From: Pandoraea sputorum
Lineage (GTDB): Bacteria; Pseudomonadota; Gammaproteobacteria; Burkholderiales; Burkholderiaceae
Assembly: GCF_000814845.2 (NCBI RefSeq)
Contig: NZ_CP010431.2
Coordinates: 2,480,001 to 2,544,000 of the forward strand
Direction of reading: 5' to 3'
DNA length: 64,000 bases
Shown: piece by piece, positions 42,142 through 50,743 of the stretch
Layout: every line of letters starts with the position of its first letter
Numbering within the stretch: position 1 is the stretch's first letter
The notes under the pieces: generated by a model
The model's database searches: none
What the model was told of the DNA's origin: nothing
Seen by the model: the letters and a program-made list of their open reading frames with translations, nothing else
Made by a program: the position numbers and the translations under genes

Positions 42142-42211
42142 GATTCCCCGTGTTTGCATGACGCGTATTCCACGGGCGATGCCGCTCAAGAAAGAACGCT
42201 GATCCGCAAAT

Positions 42212-42230
42212 GATAATGATTCTTATTAAT
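42212..42230. promoter_or_regulatory. Fur box upstream of the fecI-like gene
   Basis: GATAATGATTCTTATTAAT matches 14 of 19 positions of the Fur consensus (GATAATGATAATCATTATC), with the first nine bases exact. It sits just upstream of the FecI-type gene on the minus strand, in an AT-rich patch, as expected for iron-repressed control. Confidence 0.7.
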
Positions 42231-42295
42231 TCTAAGGGTGAATCGTAGGGCGGCGCAATAGGCGTGACATTCGCGGGGAGAGCGCGCGACGGAAT

Positions 42296-43213
42296 TCAGG
42301 CGGCGCGGGCGGGGGACAGACGGGCCTGGAGGTCGGCAAGCGCTGCCTCGGGCGTGATGTCCGACGTGTCGAGCGTGATGTCGGCCAGCCGGTACAGCGA
42401 CTCGCGGGCGTCGAGCATGCGATGGATGTGTTCGAGCGCTTCGTTGCGCAGGGCTTCTGTGGCGATGCGCGCATCGTTTTGCTGCATCACTCGCTGGAAG
42501 TGGACTTCCGGGCGTGCGCGTAGCCACACCGTACGGAATGCGCGCAGCACGCGCTCGAAGGTCGGCGCTTCCGAGACGATGCCGCCGCCGGTGGCCAGCA
42601 CGACATGCTCATGCTCGTCGATGATCCGCTCGATGCACTGCCGCTCGATACGACGCATCGCGGCCTGCCCGTATAGGGTGATGACTTCGCCGATAGCAAT
42701 GCCAGCTTCGCGTTCGACTTCCTTGTCGAGTTCGACGAAGGGTGCGCCGATGGCTTGCGCCAGTTGAGGGCCGAGCGTCGACTTGCCCGCTCCGCGCAGA
42801 CCGATGAGCGCGATGCGCTGGCCCGTCCGTCCGTGGTCGGCCGCGACAGGCACGACGAGTTGGCGGCGCAACCGCGAGAGGACCTCCGGCGATTGCTGGC
42901 GCAGGTACTCGATGAGGATGAGCAGATCGCCGTCGTGAATGGAACGTTCGGCGACCAGTGTTTCGACGCCCACATTCAGGGCCTCGGCCAGCTTGTGCAG
43001 CACCGCCAGAGACACATTGCCGGTACCGGCTTCCACTCGCGCGAGATACGGCAGCGAGACGCCCGACTGCGCGGCGAGCTGCTTGCGCGTCATGCCGCGC
43101 TGGGCGCGCAGCATGCGCACCTGCCGGGCGAGCGAGGCCAGACGCGACGTCACCCCGGCGTCGGCATCTTCTGCCGGATCGGACTGTGGCGTATCGGCAG
43201 GCAGTGTTTTCAT
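42296..43213 (-). CDS. BoxR/BzdR-like regulator (XRE HTH plus shikimate-kinase-like domain)
   Basis: 305 aa. N-terminal XRE-type HTH at about residues 28-90 (RMLRAQRGMTRKQLAAQSGV SLPYLARVEAGTGNVS) fused to a shikimate-kinase-like P-loop domain at about 130-295 (ALIGLRGAGKSTLGPQLA Walker A, FVELDKEVEREAG, VLATGGGIVSE). This architecture is specific to BzdR/BoxR, repressors of benzoyl-CoA pathways that sense benzoyl-CoA with the kinase-like domain. Divergent from the crotonase-led operon at 43423, so the natural inducer here is probably an aroyl-CoA made by that operon. Confidence 0.9.
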   Translation of the reverse strand: MKTLPADTPQSDPAEDADAGVTSRLASLARQVRMLRAQRGMTRKQLAAQSGVSLPYLARVEAGTGNVSLAVLHKLAEALNVGVETLVAERSIHDGDLLILIEYLRQQSPEVLSRLRRQLVVPVAADHGRTGQRIALIGLRGAGKSTLGPQLAQAIGAPFVELDKEVEREAGIAIGEVITLYGQAAMRRIERQCIERIIDEHEHVVLATGGGIVSEAPTFERVLRAFRTVWLRARPEVHFQRVMQQNDARIATEALRNEALEHIHRMLDARESLYRLADITLDTSDITPEAALADLQARLSPARAA

Positions 43214-43246
43214 GGGCTAACGGGGCATAGTGCGGTTGCTGCCAAA

Positions 43247-43260
43247 TATACTATGAGATA
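43247..43260. promoter_or_regulatory. Regulator operator candidate, imperfect copy
   Basis: TATACTATGAGATA agrees at 11 of 14 positions with the perfect palindrome at 43390-43403 and lies 34 bp upstream of the BoxR-like start, suiting autoregulation. Confidence 0.4.
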
Positions 43261-43332
43261 GCACGTGCGGTCGCATCCGGCTGCGGACTTTCGGCGTCGA
43301 TGGCTCTTAATCTGCATTAAATTGCCTTTATT

Positions 43333-43348
43333 GGCAAAATATCCCTGT
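43333..43348. repeat. Inverted repeat TTGCC-N6-GGCAA
   Basis: Short dyad in the AT-rich centre of the divergent promoter region between the BoxR-like gene and the operon. Role unknown; possible activator or second regulator site. End points are approximate. Confidence 0.3.
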
Positions 43349-43389
43349 TAACCCTGAACTGCATTGCACAAGCTGCGCAACAAAGAAAA

Positions 43390-43403
43390 TATCTTATAAG
43401 ATA
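43390..43403. promoter_or_regulatory. Regulator operator candidate, perfect 14-bp palindrome
   Basis: TATCTTATAAGATA, a perfect palindrome 20-42 bp ahead of the crotonase start and therefore placed where a repressor would block transcription. A degenerate copy stands before the BoxR-like gene. Confidence 0.5.
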
Positions 43404-43422
43404 CTTTCCACGATTTGGAGCG

Positions 43423-44190
43423 ATGCAGACCATGACCTATCCCCACCTGCGTGTGCGCGTCGAAGACGCCATCGCGTTCGTCACTCTCGACCGAGCCGAG
43501 AAGCGCAATGCGCTTTGCGATGCGGCCATCGATTCGCTCGAAGCAGTGTTTCGCGACTTCGACGACGGCGTCAGAGCCGTTGTCCTCAGCGGTGCTGGCG
43601 AGCACTTCTGCGCCGGGCTGGATCTCTCCGAAAACAGCACACGCGATTCTATTGACGTGCTGCGCGTCTCGCAGCGCTGGCACAAGGTCTTCCATGAGAT
43701 CCAGTTTGGCGGACGTCCGGTGATCGCCGTCCTGCAAGGCGCTGTCATTGGCGGCGGGCTGGAACTGGCGCTGGCCGCCCACGTGCGCGTGATCGAGCGC
43801 AACGCGTTCTTCCAACTGCCCGAGGGCAAACGCGGAATCTTTGTCGGCGGCGGCGCCTCGGTGCGGGTGGCGCGCATTCTCGGCCCGGACCGCATGACGG
43901 AAATGATGCTGACGGGACGCTGTTACGACGCCGTAGACGGTGAGCGTCTGGGCCTCGGACACTATCTTGCCGACGTTGGCGACGGACTCGCGCTGGCAAC
44001 ACAACTGGCGCGCGACACGGCGGCGAACAGCCCGCTGTCGAATTGGGCGACGATACATGCGCTGTCGCGCATTCACGATATGTCGATGGCCGACGGCCTC
44101 TTCACCGAATCGGTGACGAGCGCACTCATGCTCGCTACGCCCGAAGCGCGCGAGCGTATGGAACGCTTTCTTGGTCGCGCGGCGCGCTAG
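43423..44190 (+). CDS. Enoyl-CoA hydratase/isomerase (crotonase) family protein
   Basis: 255 aa (252 if it starts at the ATG at 43432, which is better spaced from GGAG). Crotonase fold: CoA-binding and oxyanion-hole segments GEHFCAGLDLSEN near 63-75 and LQGAVIGGGLELALAAHVRV near 104-123, with the acidic NAFFQLPEGKRGIFVGGGAS segment carrying the likely catalytic Glu. First gene of the operon controlled by the BoxR-like regulator; would hydrate an arylpropenoyl-CoA, or, as in feruloyl-CoA hydratase/lyase, hydrate and cleave it. The C-terminal helix is normal. Confidence 0.9.
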   Translation: MQTMTYPHLRVRVEDAIAFVTLDRAEKRNALCDAAIDSLEAVFRDFDDGVRAVVLSGAGEHFCAGLDLSENSTRDSIDVLRVSQRWHKVFHEIQFGGRPVIAVLQGAVIGGGLELALAAHVRVIERNAFFQLPEGKRGIFVGGGASVRVARILGPDRMTEMMLTGRCYDAVDGERLGLGHYLADVGDGLALATQLARDTAANSPLSNWATIHALSRIHDMSMADGLFTESVTSALMLATPEARERMERFLGRAAR

Positions 44191-44218
44191 CCGTCCGGCC
44201 ATCCCCACGGAGACGAAT

Positions 44219-45145
44219 ATGAAATACGACAACATCGAGCAGGTCGCCGTCATCGGTACCGGTGTCATCGGCGCGAGCTGGGCCGCGTACTTTCTGGCAC
44301 GCGGTCTGCGCGTGAGCGCGTGGGACCCCGCACCGGGCGCACGTGAACGTCTGCGCGAAGCGGTCGATGCGCACTGGCCCACGCTTATCCGCATTGGGCT
44401 GACGACAGGCGCGACACGCGACAGCCTTACATTCCACGACACGCTCGACGCCGCGCTCGAAGGGGCCGATTTCGTGCAGGAGAGTGGCCCCGAGCGCGAA
44501 GACCTCAAGCAGGATCTTTTCCGCAAGATGGACGATGCGTTGCCGCCGTCGGTGGTGATTGCGTCGAGTTCGTCGGGGTTGTTGATGAGCCGTGTGCAAT
44601 CGGTGTGCGCCCATCCCGAGCGTGTGGTGCTCGGGCACCCGTTCAATCCGCCGCATTTGATTCCACTCGTCGAGGTGATCGGCGGCGAACAGTCGTCGCA
44701 AACCGCCATCGACACCGCCATGCAGTTCTATCGCGCCATTGGCAAGCGCGCGATCCACGTCCGCAAGGAAGTGAAGGGGCATATCGCGAACCGTCTGCAA
44801 GCGGCGCTGTGGCGCGAGGCGATTCATCTGGTGGATACCGGCGTGGCCTCCGTTGCGGATATCGACGACGCCATCGCTTACGGCCCGGGCCTGCGCTGGG
44901 CGGCGCTGGGGCCGTTCCTGAATCTTCACCTGTCCGGCGGCGCGGGCGGCATCGCCCATCTGCTCGAACACCTTGGCCCGCCCATCGAGTCCTGGTGGGC
45001 AGATCTCGGCGCGCCGGTACTGACGGACGACCTCAAGGCACGTATCACCGCTGGCGTCGAGGCCGAGTTGGCCGGGCGGGGCAATGCGCGACTCGAAGCG
45101 CAGCGAGACGCGGTCATCCTCGGCATTCTCGCGAGCAAGCCCTGA
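44219..45145 (+). CDS. 3-hydroxyacyl-CoA dehydrogenase family protein (carnitine-dehydrogenase-like)
   Basis: 308 aa from the ATG at 44219 (GGAG upstream). Rossmann domain with [23 protein letters not shown] (GxGxxG, residues about 7-25), catalytic His region [20 protein letters not shown] near 138-157 and the C-terminal dimer domain ([20 protein letters not shown]). Size and wording are closest to L-carnitine dehydrogenase and its relatives, which oxidise free 3-hydroxy acids rather than CoA esters. The next gene encodes a BKACE, the same pairing as in carnitine degradation. Confidence 0.88.
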   Translation: MKYDNIEQVAVIGTGVIGASWAAYFLARGLRVSAWDPAPGARERLREAVDAHWPTLIRIGLTTGATRDSLTFHDTLDAALEGADFVQESGPEREDLKQDLFRKMDDALPPSVVIASSSSGLLMSRVQSVCAHPERVVLGHPFNPPHLIPLVEVIGGEQSSQTAIDTAMQFYRAIGKRAIHVRKEVKGHIANRLQAALWREAIHLVDTGVASVADIDDAIAYGPGLRWAALGPFLNLHLSGGAGGIAHLLEHLGPPIESWWADLGAPVLTDDLKARITAGVEAELAGRGNARLEAQRDAVILGILASKP

Positions 45146-45210
45146 ACCCTGCGCATCCCCTCTGGAAGCATCCGATCCAACGAACCACCGATTCGAAGAA
45201 GGAGACACGC

Positions 45211-46131
45211 ATGAGCAAACCCAAAGTCATCGTCACCATCGCGCCCACTGGCGGCATGGCGTACAAGTCGCAGAACCCGCATCTGCCCACGCAGCCGGAC
45301 GAAATCGCGCGCGATGTCTACGACTGCTACAACGCTGGCGCGAGCGTCGTGGCGATTCACGCGCGGCGTCCGGGCGATGACGGTGCGACGTGCGATCCGG
45401 CGATCTATCGCGACATCAACCGCCGCATTCGCGACAAGTGCGACATCGTCATCAATAACTCGACAGGCGGCGGCGTCCACGGCGACATGATCGGGCAGGC
45501 CGACAACGGCTATTGGGAGATCCTCTGGGAGGAGCGCCTGAAGGGCATGGACGCCGGTGCCGAGATGTGCACGCTCGATGCCACGACCATCATCGCGAGC
45601 TTCGGCGGCAAGGAACTGCTGATGCACACCTCGCCGGAGCGCTCGAAGCATCTCGCCATCGAGATGAAGAAGCGCGGCATCAAGCCGGAGTGGGAGGTCT
45701 TCAGTCCCACGCACATCGTGCAGGACCTGGCCACCCTCACTGCTGCCGGATTCGACGACGAGCCGTTCTTCGTCAACCTCGTGCTCGGCGTGCATCGCGG
45801 CTTCCAGAACGCCATGCCGTACACGCCACGCGTGTTGCAGTCGATGGTCGATCTGTTGCCCAAGGGCAGCATCTTCTGCGTGAGCGGCATCGGACCGGCG
45901 CAACTGCCGTCGGCGATGAATTCTCTGCTGCTCGGCGGCCACGTGCGGGTTGGCCTGGAAGACAACCTGTACTACGAGCACGGCGTGCCTGCGACGAACC
46001 AGCAACTCACCGAGCGCGTCGTGCGGCTCGTGCGTGAGATGGGTTACGAGCCCGCCACGCCCACCGAAGCGCGCGAAATCATGGGCCTGCCGCGCAACCG
46101 CGAAGTACTGCCGGAGTTCGCTGTGCGCTGA
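45211..46131 (+). CDS. Beta-keto acid cleavage enzyme (BKACE, DUF849)
   Basis: 306 aa from the ATG at 45211 with AAGGAGA upstream; the frame is open far upstream but inside the dehydrogenase gene. DUF849 TIM barrel: [51 protein letters not shown], and [15 protein letters not shown] with the Glu-Asp pair. BKACEs condense a beta-keto acid with acetyl-CoA to give acetoacetate and a new acyl-CoA. The metal site normally has HxH; here the stretch reads [13 protein letters not shown], so the first His is Ala. Tightly placed in the operon. Confidence 0.92.
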   Translation: MSKPKVIVTIAPTGGMAYKSQNPHLPTQPDEIARDVYDCYNAGASVVAIHARRPGDDGATCDPAIYRDINRRIRDKCDIVINNSTGGGVHGDMIGQADNGYWEILWEERLKGMDAGAEMCTLDATTIIASFGGKELLMHTSPERSKHLAIEMKKRGIKPEWEVFSPTHIVQDLATLTAAGFDDEPFFVNLVLGVHRGFQNAMPYTPRVLQSMVDLLPKGSIFCVSGIGPAQLPSAMNSLLLGGHVRVGLEDNLYYEHGVPATNQQLTERVVRLVREMGYEPATPTEAREIMGLPRNREVLPEFAVR

Positions 46132-46195
46132 CGGGCAAGTGCGCGTTGCAAGCTGTCCGGCCACTAGAACGAAAACATCCCAGGAGACAAGTCAC

Positions 46196-47377
46196 ATGGC
46201 GGCAAACAGGTTCACACGCAGTTTCGCGCTATCTCGCATCCTTTCGTTGTCGACGCTCGCCGGTGTGGCGATGTTCTGCGCGACATCGCAGACGTACGCC
46301 CAACCGGTGGGCGTCACCGTAGGCGTCACGCTCTCGACAACCGGCCCGGGTGCGTCGCTCGGGATTCCGGAGAAGCAGGCCATCGGCATGTTGCCACCGA
46401 CACTTGGCGGGCTGCCCGCGCGCTACATCGTGCTCGACGACGCCACCGATCCGACCACCGCGACGAAGAACGCGCGTCGTCTCGCGACCGAAGACAAGGT
46501 CGACGCGATCATCGGGTCGTCCACGACGCCTGCGTGTCTGGCCGTCGCCGCAGTGGCAGCCGATACCCGCACCCCGCAGCTCGGCCTATGTCCGTTCGTG
46601 CCGAGCGCCACGCAAATGCGTTACGTCTTCTCGCTGCCGCAATCGGTCGCCGTCATGGCCGACGCTGTGCTCGACGACATGAAGGCGCACAAGGTGAAGA
46701 CGCTGGGCTTCATCGGCTTTAACGATTCCTATGGCGAAGCGTGGCTCAAGGACATTCAGGCGCGCGCCGTCGCCCGTCAGATTCAGGTCGCGCCGGTCGA
46801 GCGTTACGCGCGCAACGATCAGTCCGTGACGGCGCAGGTGCTGAAGGTCATGTCGTCGAACGTGGACGCGGTCATCATCGCGGCGAGCGGCACGCCGGGC
46901 GCGCTGCCCATGAGCACGTTGCGTGAGCGCGGCTACAAGGGGCGTATCTACCAGACGCATGGTGTCGCCAACAACGACTTCCTGCGCGTGGCGGGCAAGA
47001 GCGCCGAGGGCGCGATTCTGCCGGTGGGCAACATCCTCGTCGCTGAGCAATTGTCGGCGAACCATCCGGGCAAGGCCGTCGCCACGGACTTCGCGAAGCG
47101 TTACGAAGCACAGTACGGTGCTGGCTCGCGCAACCTGTTCGCGGGTTATGCGTACGACGCGTATCTGGTCCTCGACCGTGCCGTCGCGGTGGCGGCGAAG
47201 CAGGCGCAACCGGGCACGCAGGCGTTTCGCGACGCACTCGTCACCGCCGTCGAGCAGACGCGCGGTCTGGCGGCCACGCACGGCATGATCAATGTCAACG
47301 CACAGGACCACTCGGCTTATGGCGAAGACGGTCGCGTGCTCGTCACGGTGAAGGGCGGAAAGTGGAGCATCGAGTGA
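46196..47377 (+). CDS. ABC transporter periplasmic binding protein (type I, Leu/Ile/Val-binding-like)
   Basis: 393 aa from the ATG at 46196 (AGGAGA upstream). Sec signal peptide (LSRILSLSTLAGVAMFCATS QTYA) then a type I periplasmic binding fold: VGVTLSTTGPGASLGIPEKQ, the two-lobe sequence GFIGFNDSYGEAWLKDIQ and IYQTHGVANNDFLRVAG. Members such as CouP bind aromatic acids including p-coumarate, which fits the operon. No permease or ATPase genes follow, so it must borrow a membrane complex encoded elsewhere. Its stop overlaps the start of the ligase gene (GTGA). Confidence 0.9.
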   Translation: MAANRFTRSFALSRILSLSTLAGVAMFCATSQTYAQPVGVTVGVTLSTTGPGASLGIPEKQAIGMLPPTLGGLPARYIVLDDATDPTTATKNARRLATEDKVDAIIGSSTTPACLAVAAVAADTRTPQLGLCPFVPSATQMRYVFSLPQSVAVMADAVLDDMKAHKVKTLGFIGFNDSYGEAWLKDIQARAVARQIQVAPVERYARNDQSVTAQVLKVMSSNVDAVIIAASGTPGALPMSTLRERGYKGRIYQTHGVANNDFLRVAGKSAEGAILPVGNILVAEQLSANHPGKAVATDFAKRYEAQYGAGSRNLFAGYAYDAYLVLDRAVAVAAKQAQPGTQAFRDALVTAVEQTRGLAATHGMINVNAQDHSAYGEDGRVLVTVKGGKWSIE

Positions 47378-49233
47378 ACGTGGCGGCGGCCGCGCGCCGC
47401 CTCGCCCGGCCCGACATCGAACGCGAGGTGCGCGCAGACGGCAGCTTCGTGATTCGCTCGCGCACTGTGCTCGGCGAGTTCGAGCGCAGCCCGGTCGACT
47501 GGCTCGTGCAATGGGCTTCGAGGACGCCGGAGGCTGTTTTCGTGGCCGAACGGAGGCAGCCCGGCGATGCAGTGTCCGATGCAGGCCTCTGGCGTGAGGT
47601 CACCTACGGCGAAGGGCTGGCGATGGCGCGCGGCATCGGGCAGGCGTTGCTCGACCTCGACGTGCCGCGTGAGCGTCCCGTGGTGATTCTGTCGGACAAC
47701 AGCGTCAATCACGCGCTGCTCGTGCTCGGCGCGATGATGGCGGGGCGCCAGACGGCCATTGTGTCGTCTGCGTACTCGCGCATCGCGAAGGACATGGGCA
47801 AGCTGCACGGCATTCTTGCGCGGCTCGACCCGGCGCTCGTGTATGTCGAAGACGGCGATGCCTACGCGCGTGCGCTGGACGGTGCGCCGATCCATTGCCC
47901 CGTCGTCGTCACGCGACATGGGCGTGCGGACTGGTTGCGCTTCGACTCGCTTGCGTCGACCTCGGCAACGGCGGCGCTGGATGCCGTCTTCGCGCAAGTG
48001 CACCCCGAGGATACGGCGAAGCTGTTGCTGACGTCCGGCTCGACGGGCAAGCCGAAGATCGTCGTCAACACACACCGCATGCTGGCAGCGAATCAGCAGA
48101 TGATTGCGCAGTGCTGGCATTTCCTCGACGAGACCCCGCCGGTCGTGGTCGACTGGCTGCCGTGGAGCCACACGTTCGGCGCCAACCACAACTTCCATAT
48201 GGCGTTGCGCAACGGCGGAGCGTTCTATGTAGACGACGGTCGTCCTGTGCCCGAGCTCGTGGGGCGTTCCGTCGAGGCGTTGCGCGACGTGTCGCCCACG
48301 CTGCACTTCAACGTCCCGAAAGGGTTCGAAGCGCTCGCGCCGTTTCTCGAAGACGACGAGGCATTCGCCTCGCGCTTCTTCGGTCGTCTGCAAGTGCTGT
48401 TCTATGCGGCGGCGAGTTTGCCCCCGGCGGTATGGCAGCGCTTCGAGCGACTGGCGTCGCGGCACTGCGAGACACTGCCGTTCTTCACTTCGGCTTGGGG
48501 CGCGACCGAGACATCGCCGCTGATCACCAGCGTTCACTTCCCGATTCCGGGCGCGGGCAATATCGGTCTGCCCGCACCGGGTAACGAGCTGAAGTTCGTG
48601 CCCAACGGCGACAAGCTGGAGATGCGCGTGCGTGGTCCGTCGGTATTCCGTCGCTATGCAGGGGACCCGGAGGCGACGGCGCAGGCGTTCGACGAGGAAG
48701 GTTTTTATCGCACCGGCGATGCGGGTCGTCTGTCGGATGTGAACGATCCCGGCGCAGGTGTGATTTTCGACGGCCGGGTGTCGGAGGACTTCAAGCTGAC
48801 GAGCGGCACGTGGGTTTCCGTAGGGGCACTGCGGCTGCGGGCCGTGACGGCATTGGCCCCTTACGCGTCGGACGTCGTGATCGCGGGCCACGACCGCGAT
48901 GAAATCGGGCTACTGATCTTCCCGAGTCCCGCCATGCGGGCGAAGGCGGCATCTGTTCAGGTGTCAGAGGACGATCACGCAGGAAAGACACTCGCGATGC
49001 ACGACGATGTCCGCTCGCTCGTTGCACAGGCGCTCGCCCAACTGGCGCATGACGCCGGGAGTTCGCAACGCGCCGCGCGCGCGGCCATTCTGGCGTCGCC
49101 GCCGTCGCTCGAACAAGGGGAGATCACAGACAAGGGATACGTGAATCAGCGTGCGGTGCTGACGCTGCGCGCCGACGACGTCACGCGGCTTTACTCGGAC
49201 TGCCCGTCGGTCATTCGCTTGCCGTCTTCCTGA
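47374..49233 (+). CDS. Feruloyl-CoA synthase-like acyl-CoA ligase
   Basis: 619 aa from a GTG at 47374 that overlaps the preceding stop as GTGA and has GGAG 6 bp upstream. ANL superfamily adenylate-forming ligase: A3 motif LLLTSGSTGKPKIVVNTHRM near residue 225, SAWGATETSPLIT near 380 (A5), YRTGDAGRLSD (A7) and FKLTSGTWVSVG (A8). The length and the FKLTSGTWV wording are typical of feruloyl-CoA synthases, which activate hydroxycinnamates with ATP and CoA. Last gene of the BoxR-like-controlled operon. Confidence 0.9.
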   Translation: MNVAAAARRLARPDIEREVRADGSFVIRSRTVLGEFERSPVDWLVQWASRTPEAVFVAERRQPGDAVSDAGLWREVTYGEGLAMARGIGQALLDLDVPRERPVVILSDNSVNHALLVLGAMMAGRQTAIVSSAYSRIAKDMGKLHGILARLDPALVYVEDGDAYARALDGAPIHCPVVVTRHGRADWLRFDSLASTSATAALDAVFAQVHPEDTAKLLLTSGSTGKPKIVVNTHRMLAANQQMIAQCWHFLDETPPVVVDWLPWSHTFGANHNFHMALRNGGAFYVDDGRPVPELVGRSVEALRDVSPTLHFNVPKGFEALAPFLEDDEAFASRFFGRLQVLFYAAASLPPAVWQRFERLASRHCETLPFFTSAWGATETSPLITSVHFPIPGAGNIGLPAPGNELKFVPNGDKLEMRVRGPSVFRRYAGDPEATAQAFDEEGFYRTGDAGRLSDVNDPGAGVIFDGRVSEDFKLTSGTWVSVGALRLRAVTALAPYASDVVIAGHDRDEIGLLIFPSPAMRAKAASVQVSEDDHAGKTLAMHDDVRSLVAQALAQLAHDAGSSQRAARAAILASPPSLEQGEITDKGYVNQRAVLTLRADDVTRLYSDCPSVIRLPSS

Positions 49234-49277
49234 GGTCAGTGCGACAACTTGAGAGATAGGGGAAGTGAGAGCGGCGG

Positions 49278-49308
49278 CGCGCCGGTGGCGGAGCGTGCCA
49301 CCGGCGCG
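49278..49308. terminator. Bidirectional hairpin between convergent operons
   Basis: 12-bp perfect stem CGCGCCGGTGGC/GCCACCGGCGCG with 7-nt loop, between the ends of the CoA-ligase gene and the convergent MFS gene. The stem is very strong; no long T-run follows, so the terminator call rests on stability and position. Confidence 0.6.
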
Positions 49309-49343
49309 TCAGATTGCCGCAACTGTGCGCCAGCGTTCAGCGA

Positions 49344-50606
49344 TCAGGCGAGCGCTTCGCCGTGGCTTTCCGGCAGGAAGAAGTAGACGATGATGGCGGC
49401 GAGCAGGAAAAAGCCTGCCGTAGCACCCAGTGCGACACTCACGTTCTCGCCGCGCGACAGCAAGCCGACAGCCGCCGGGGCGAGGGCGCTCGCGGCGCGT
49501 CCCGTGTTGTAGATGAAGCCCTGTGCCGTAGCACGCACTTGCGTCGGGAACATCTCGGCGAACGTCGGGGCGAAGCCGCTATAGAAGCCCGTACCGAAGA
49601 ACGCCACGACCGGACCGAACGCCAGCAACAGCATCGGTTCGCGAATCGCGACATAAAGCGGCACGGTAATCGCCGACACGATGAAGAACAGCAGGAACGA
49701 CTTGCGGCATCCGATGCGGTCCGCGATGTAGCCGAAGCACACGAACCCTGCCGCCGCACCGATCTGCATGATGACGATCCACGTCGTCGAGCGCATCAGA
49801 TCGAAGCCCGGGCCGCCCTGATCGACCGGCGTCGACAGATACGCCGGAATCCAAGTGAACAATCCCCAGTAACCGCACATCGCCGCCGCCGTGAAGGCGA
49901 GGCCGACGATAGTGCTGCGCGCATACGGCCCGAACAGCATGCCGAGCGTCTGGCCGAGCGTGAGTCGCACACGTTGTTCGCGCCAAATCGCAGGTTCTTC
50001 CACGTGACGACGCACCCAGAACGCGAGTACCGTCGGCACCAGACCGAAGGCGAACACCCAGCGCCAGCCGAAGTGCGGCAGGATGACGGCGGCCACGATA
50101 GCCGCGACCGCATAACCCACGGCAAACGCGCTCTGCACCCAGGCCATCACCTTGGCGCGATGCTCGGCTGGCCACGTTTCCGTAATCAGCGCCGCGCCCG
50201 CCGACCACTCGCCGCCGATACCCAGACCCAGCAGGAAACGGAAAATGAGGAGCGACGTCACCGAATCGGCGAAGCCGCACAGCGCGGTGCCGATGGAGTA
50301 ACACAGGATCGAAAGAATCATCGACTTCGTACGACCGATGCGGTCGGCGAGGAAGCCGAAGAACAATCCACCGAAGGCCGTTGCCAGCAGGGTGAGTGAA
50401 GCGATGATGCCCGCCACACCTTTGTCGAAATGCAGGTCGACGCTGATGTAGCGAATCACCATCGCGAACAGCATCAGATCCATGATGTCGAGCATCCAGC
50501 CGATGTAGGCCGAACCAAATGCTCGCCATTGCGCCGGGGTCGCGCCGCGATACCACGGTCGACGCGCTGCGCCCGCCGCTTTCAGGGCGGTCGTGCCAGT
50601 GTCCAT
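49344..50606 (-). CDS. MFS transporter (NanT/aromatic acid:H+ symporter-like)
   Basis: 420 aa from the ATG at 50606 with AGGAGA upstream. Twelve membrane segments; GWMLDIMDLMLFAMVIRYIS in segment 1, FGFLADRIGRTKSMILS in loop 2-3, and FLLGLGIGGEWSAGAALITE TWPAEHRAKVMAWVQS in segments 4-5 are typical of the sialic acid/aromatic acid symporter groups (NanT, PcaK/BenK relatives). The substrate is a small organic anion. Shares a promoter region with the divergent cupin-IclR pair; two palindromes lie there. Confidence 0.9.
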   Translation of the reverse strand: MDTGTTALKAAGAARRPWYRGATPAQWRAFGSAYIGWMLDIMDLMLFAMVIRYISVDLHFDKGVAGIIASLTLLATAFGGLFFGFLADRIGRTKSMILSILCYSIGTALCGFADSVTSLLIFRFLLGLGIGGEWSAGAALITETWPAEHRAKVMAWVQSAFAVGYAVAAIVAAVILPHFGWRWVFAFGLVPTVLAFWVRRHVEEPAIWREQRVRLTLGQTLGMLFGPYARSTIVGLAFTAAAMCGYWGLFTWIPAYLSTPVDQGGPGFDLMRSTTWIVIMQIGAAAGFVCFGYIADRIGCRKSFLLFFIVSAITVPLYVAIREPMLLLAFGPVVAFFGTGFYSGFAPTFAEMFPTQVRATAQGFIYNTGRAASALAPAAVGLLSRGENVSVALGATAGFFLLAAIIVYFFLPESHGEALA

Positions 50607-50647
50607 TCTTGTCTCCTTCATGGAACTATCCTAATGTCAGTCCTCGC

Positions 50648-50664
50648 GTATCGACTATCGATAC
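50648..50664. promoter_or_regulatory. IclR operator candidate, copy 1 (GTATCGA-CTA-TCGATAC)
   Basis: Perfect 7-bp inverted repeat with a 3-bp spacer (8-bp arms if the flanking C and G are counted). Same arms and spacing as copy 2, centres 96 bp apart; 42 bp upstream of the MFS start. Confidence 0.6.
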
Positions 50665-50743
50665 GCATGGGATTGATTTCGTTTGAATAATATCAGCACA
50701 TTTCTCGATCGGGTCTCGTGGTAAACCATAAATGGTTCTTTGT

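Noticed and set aside
44605..46131. 508-codon version of the BKACE frame
   Set aside because: The upstream part lies inside the dehydrogenase gene in another frame; AAGGAGA and the conserved start place translation at 45211.
47317..48891. 524-codon minus-strand frame opposite the CoA ligase
   Set aside because: Arg/His-rich shadow of the ligase gene with no recognisable domain.
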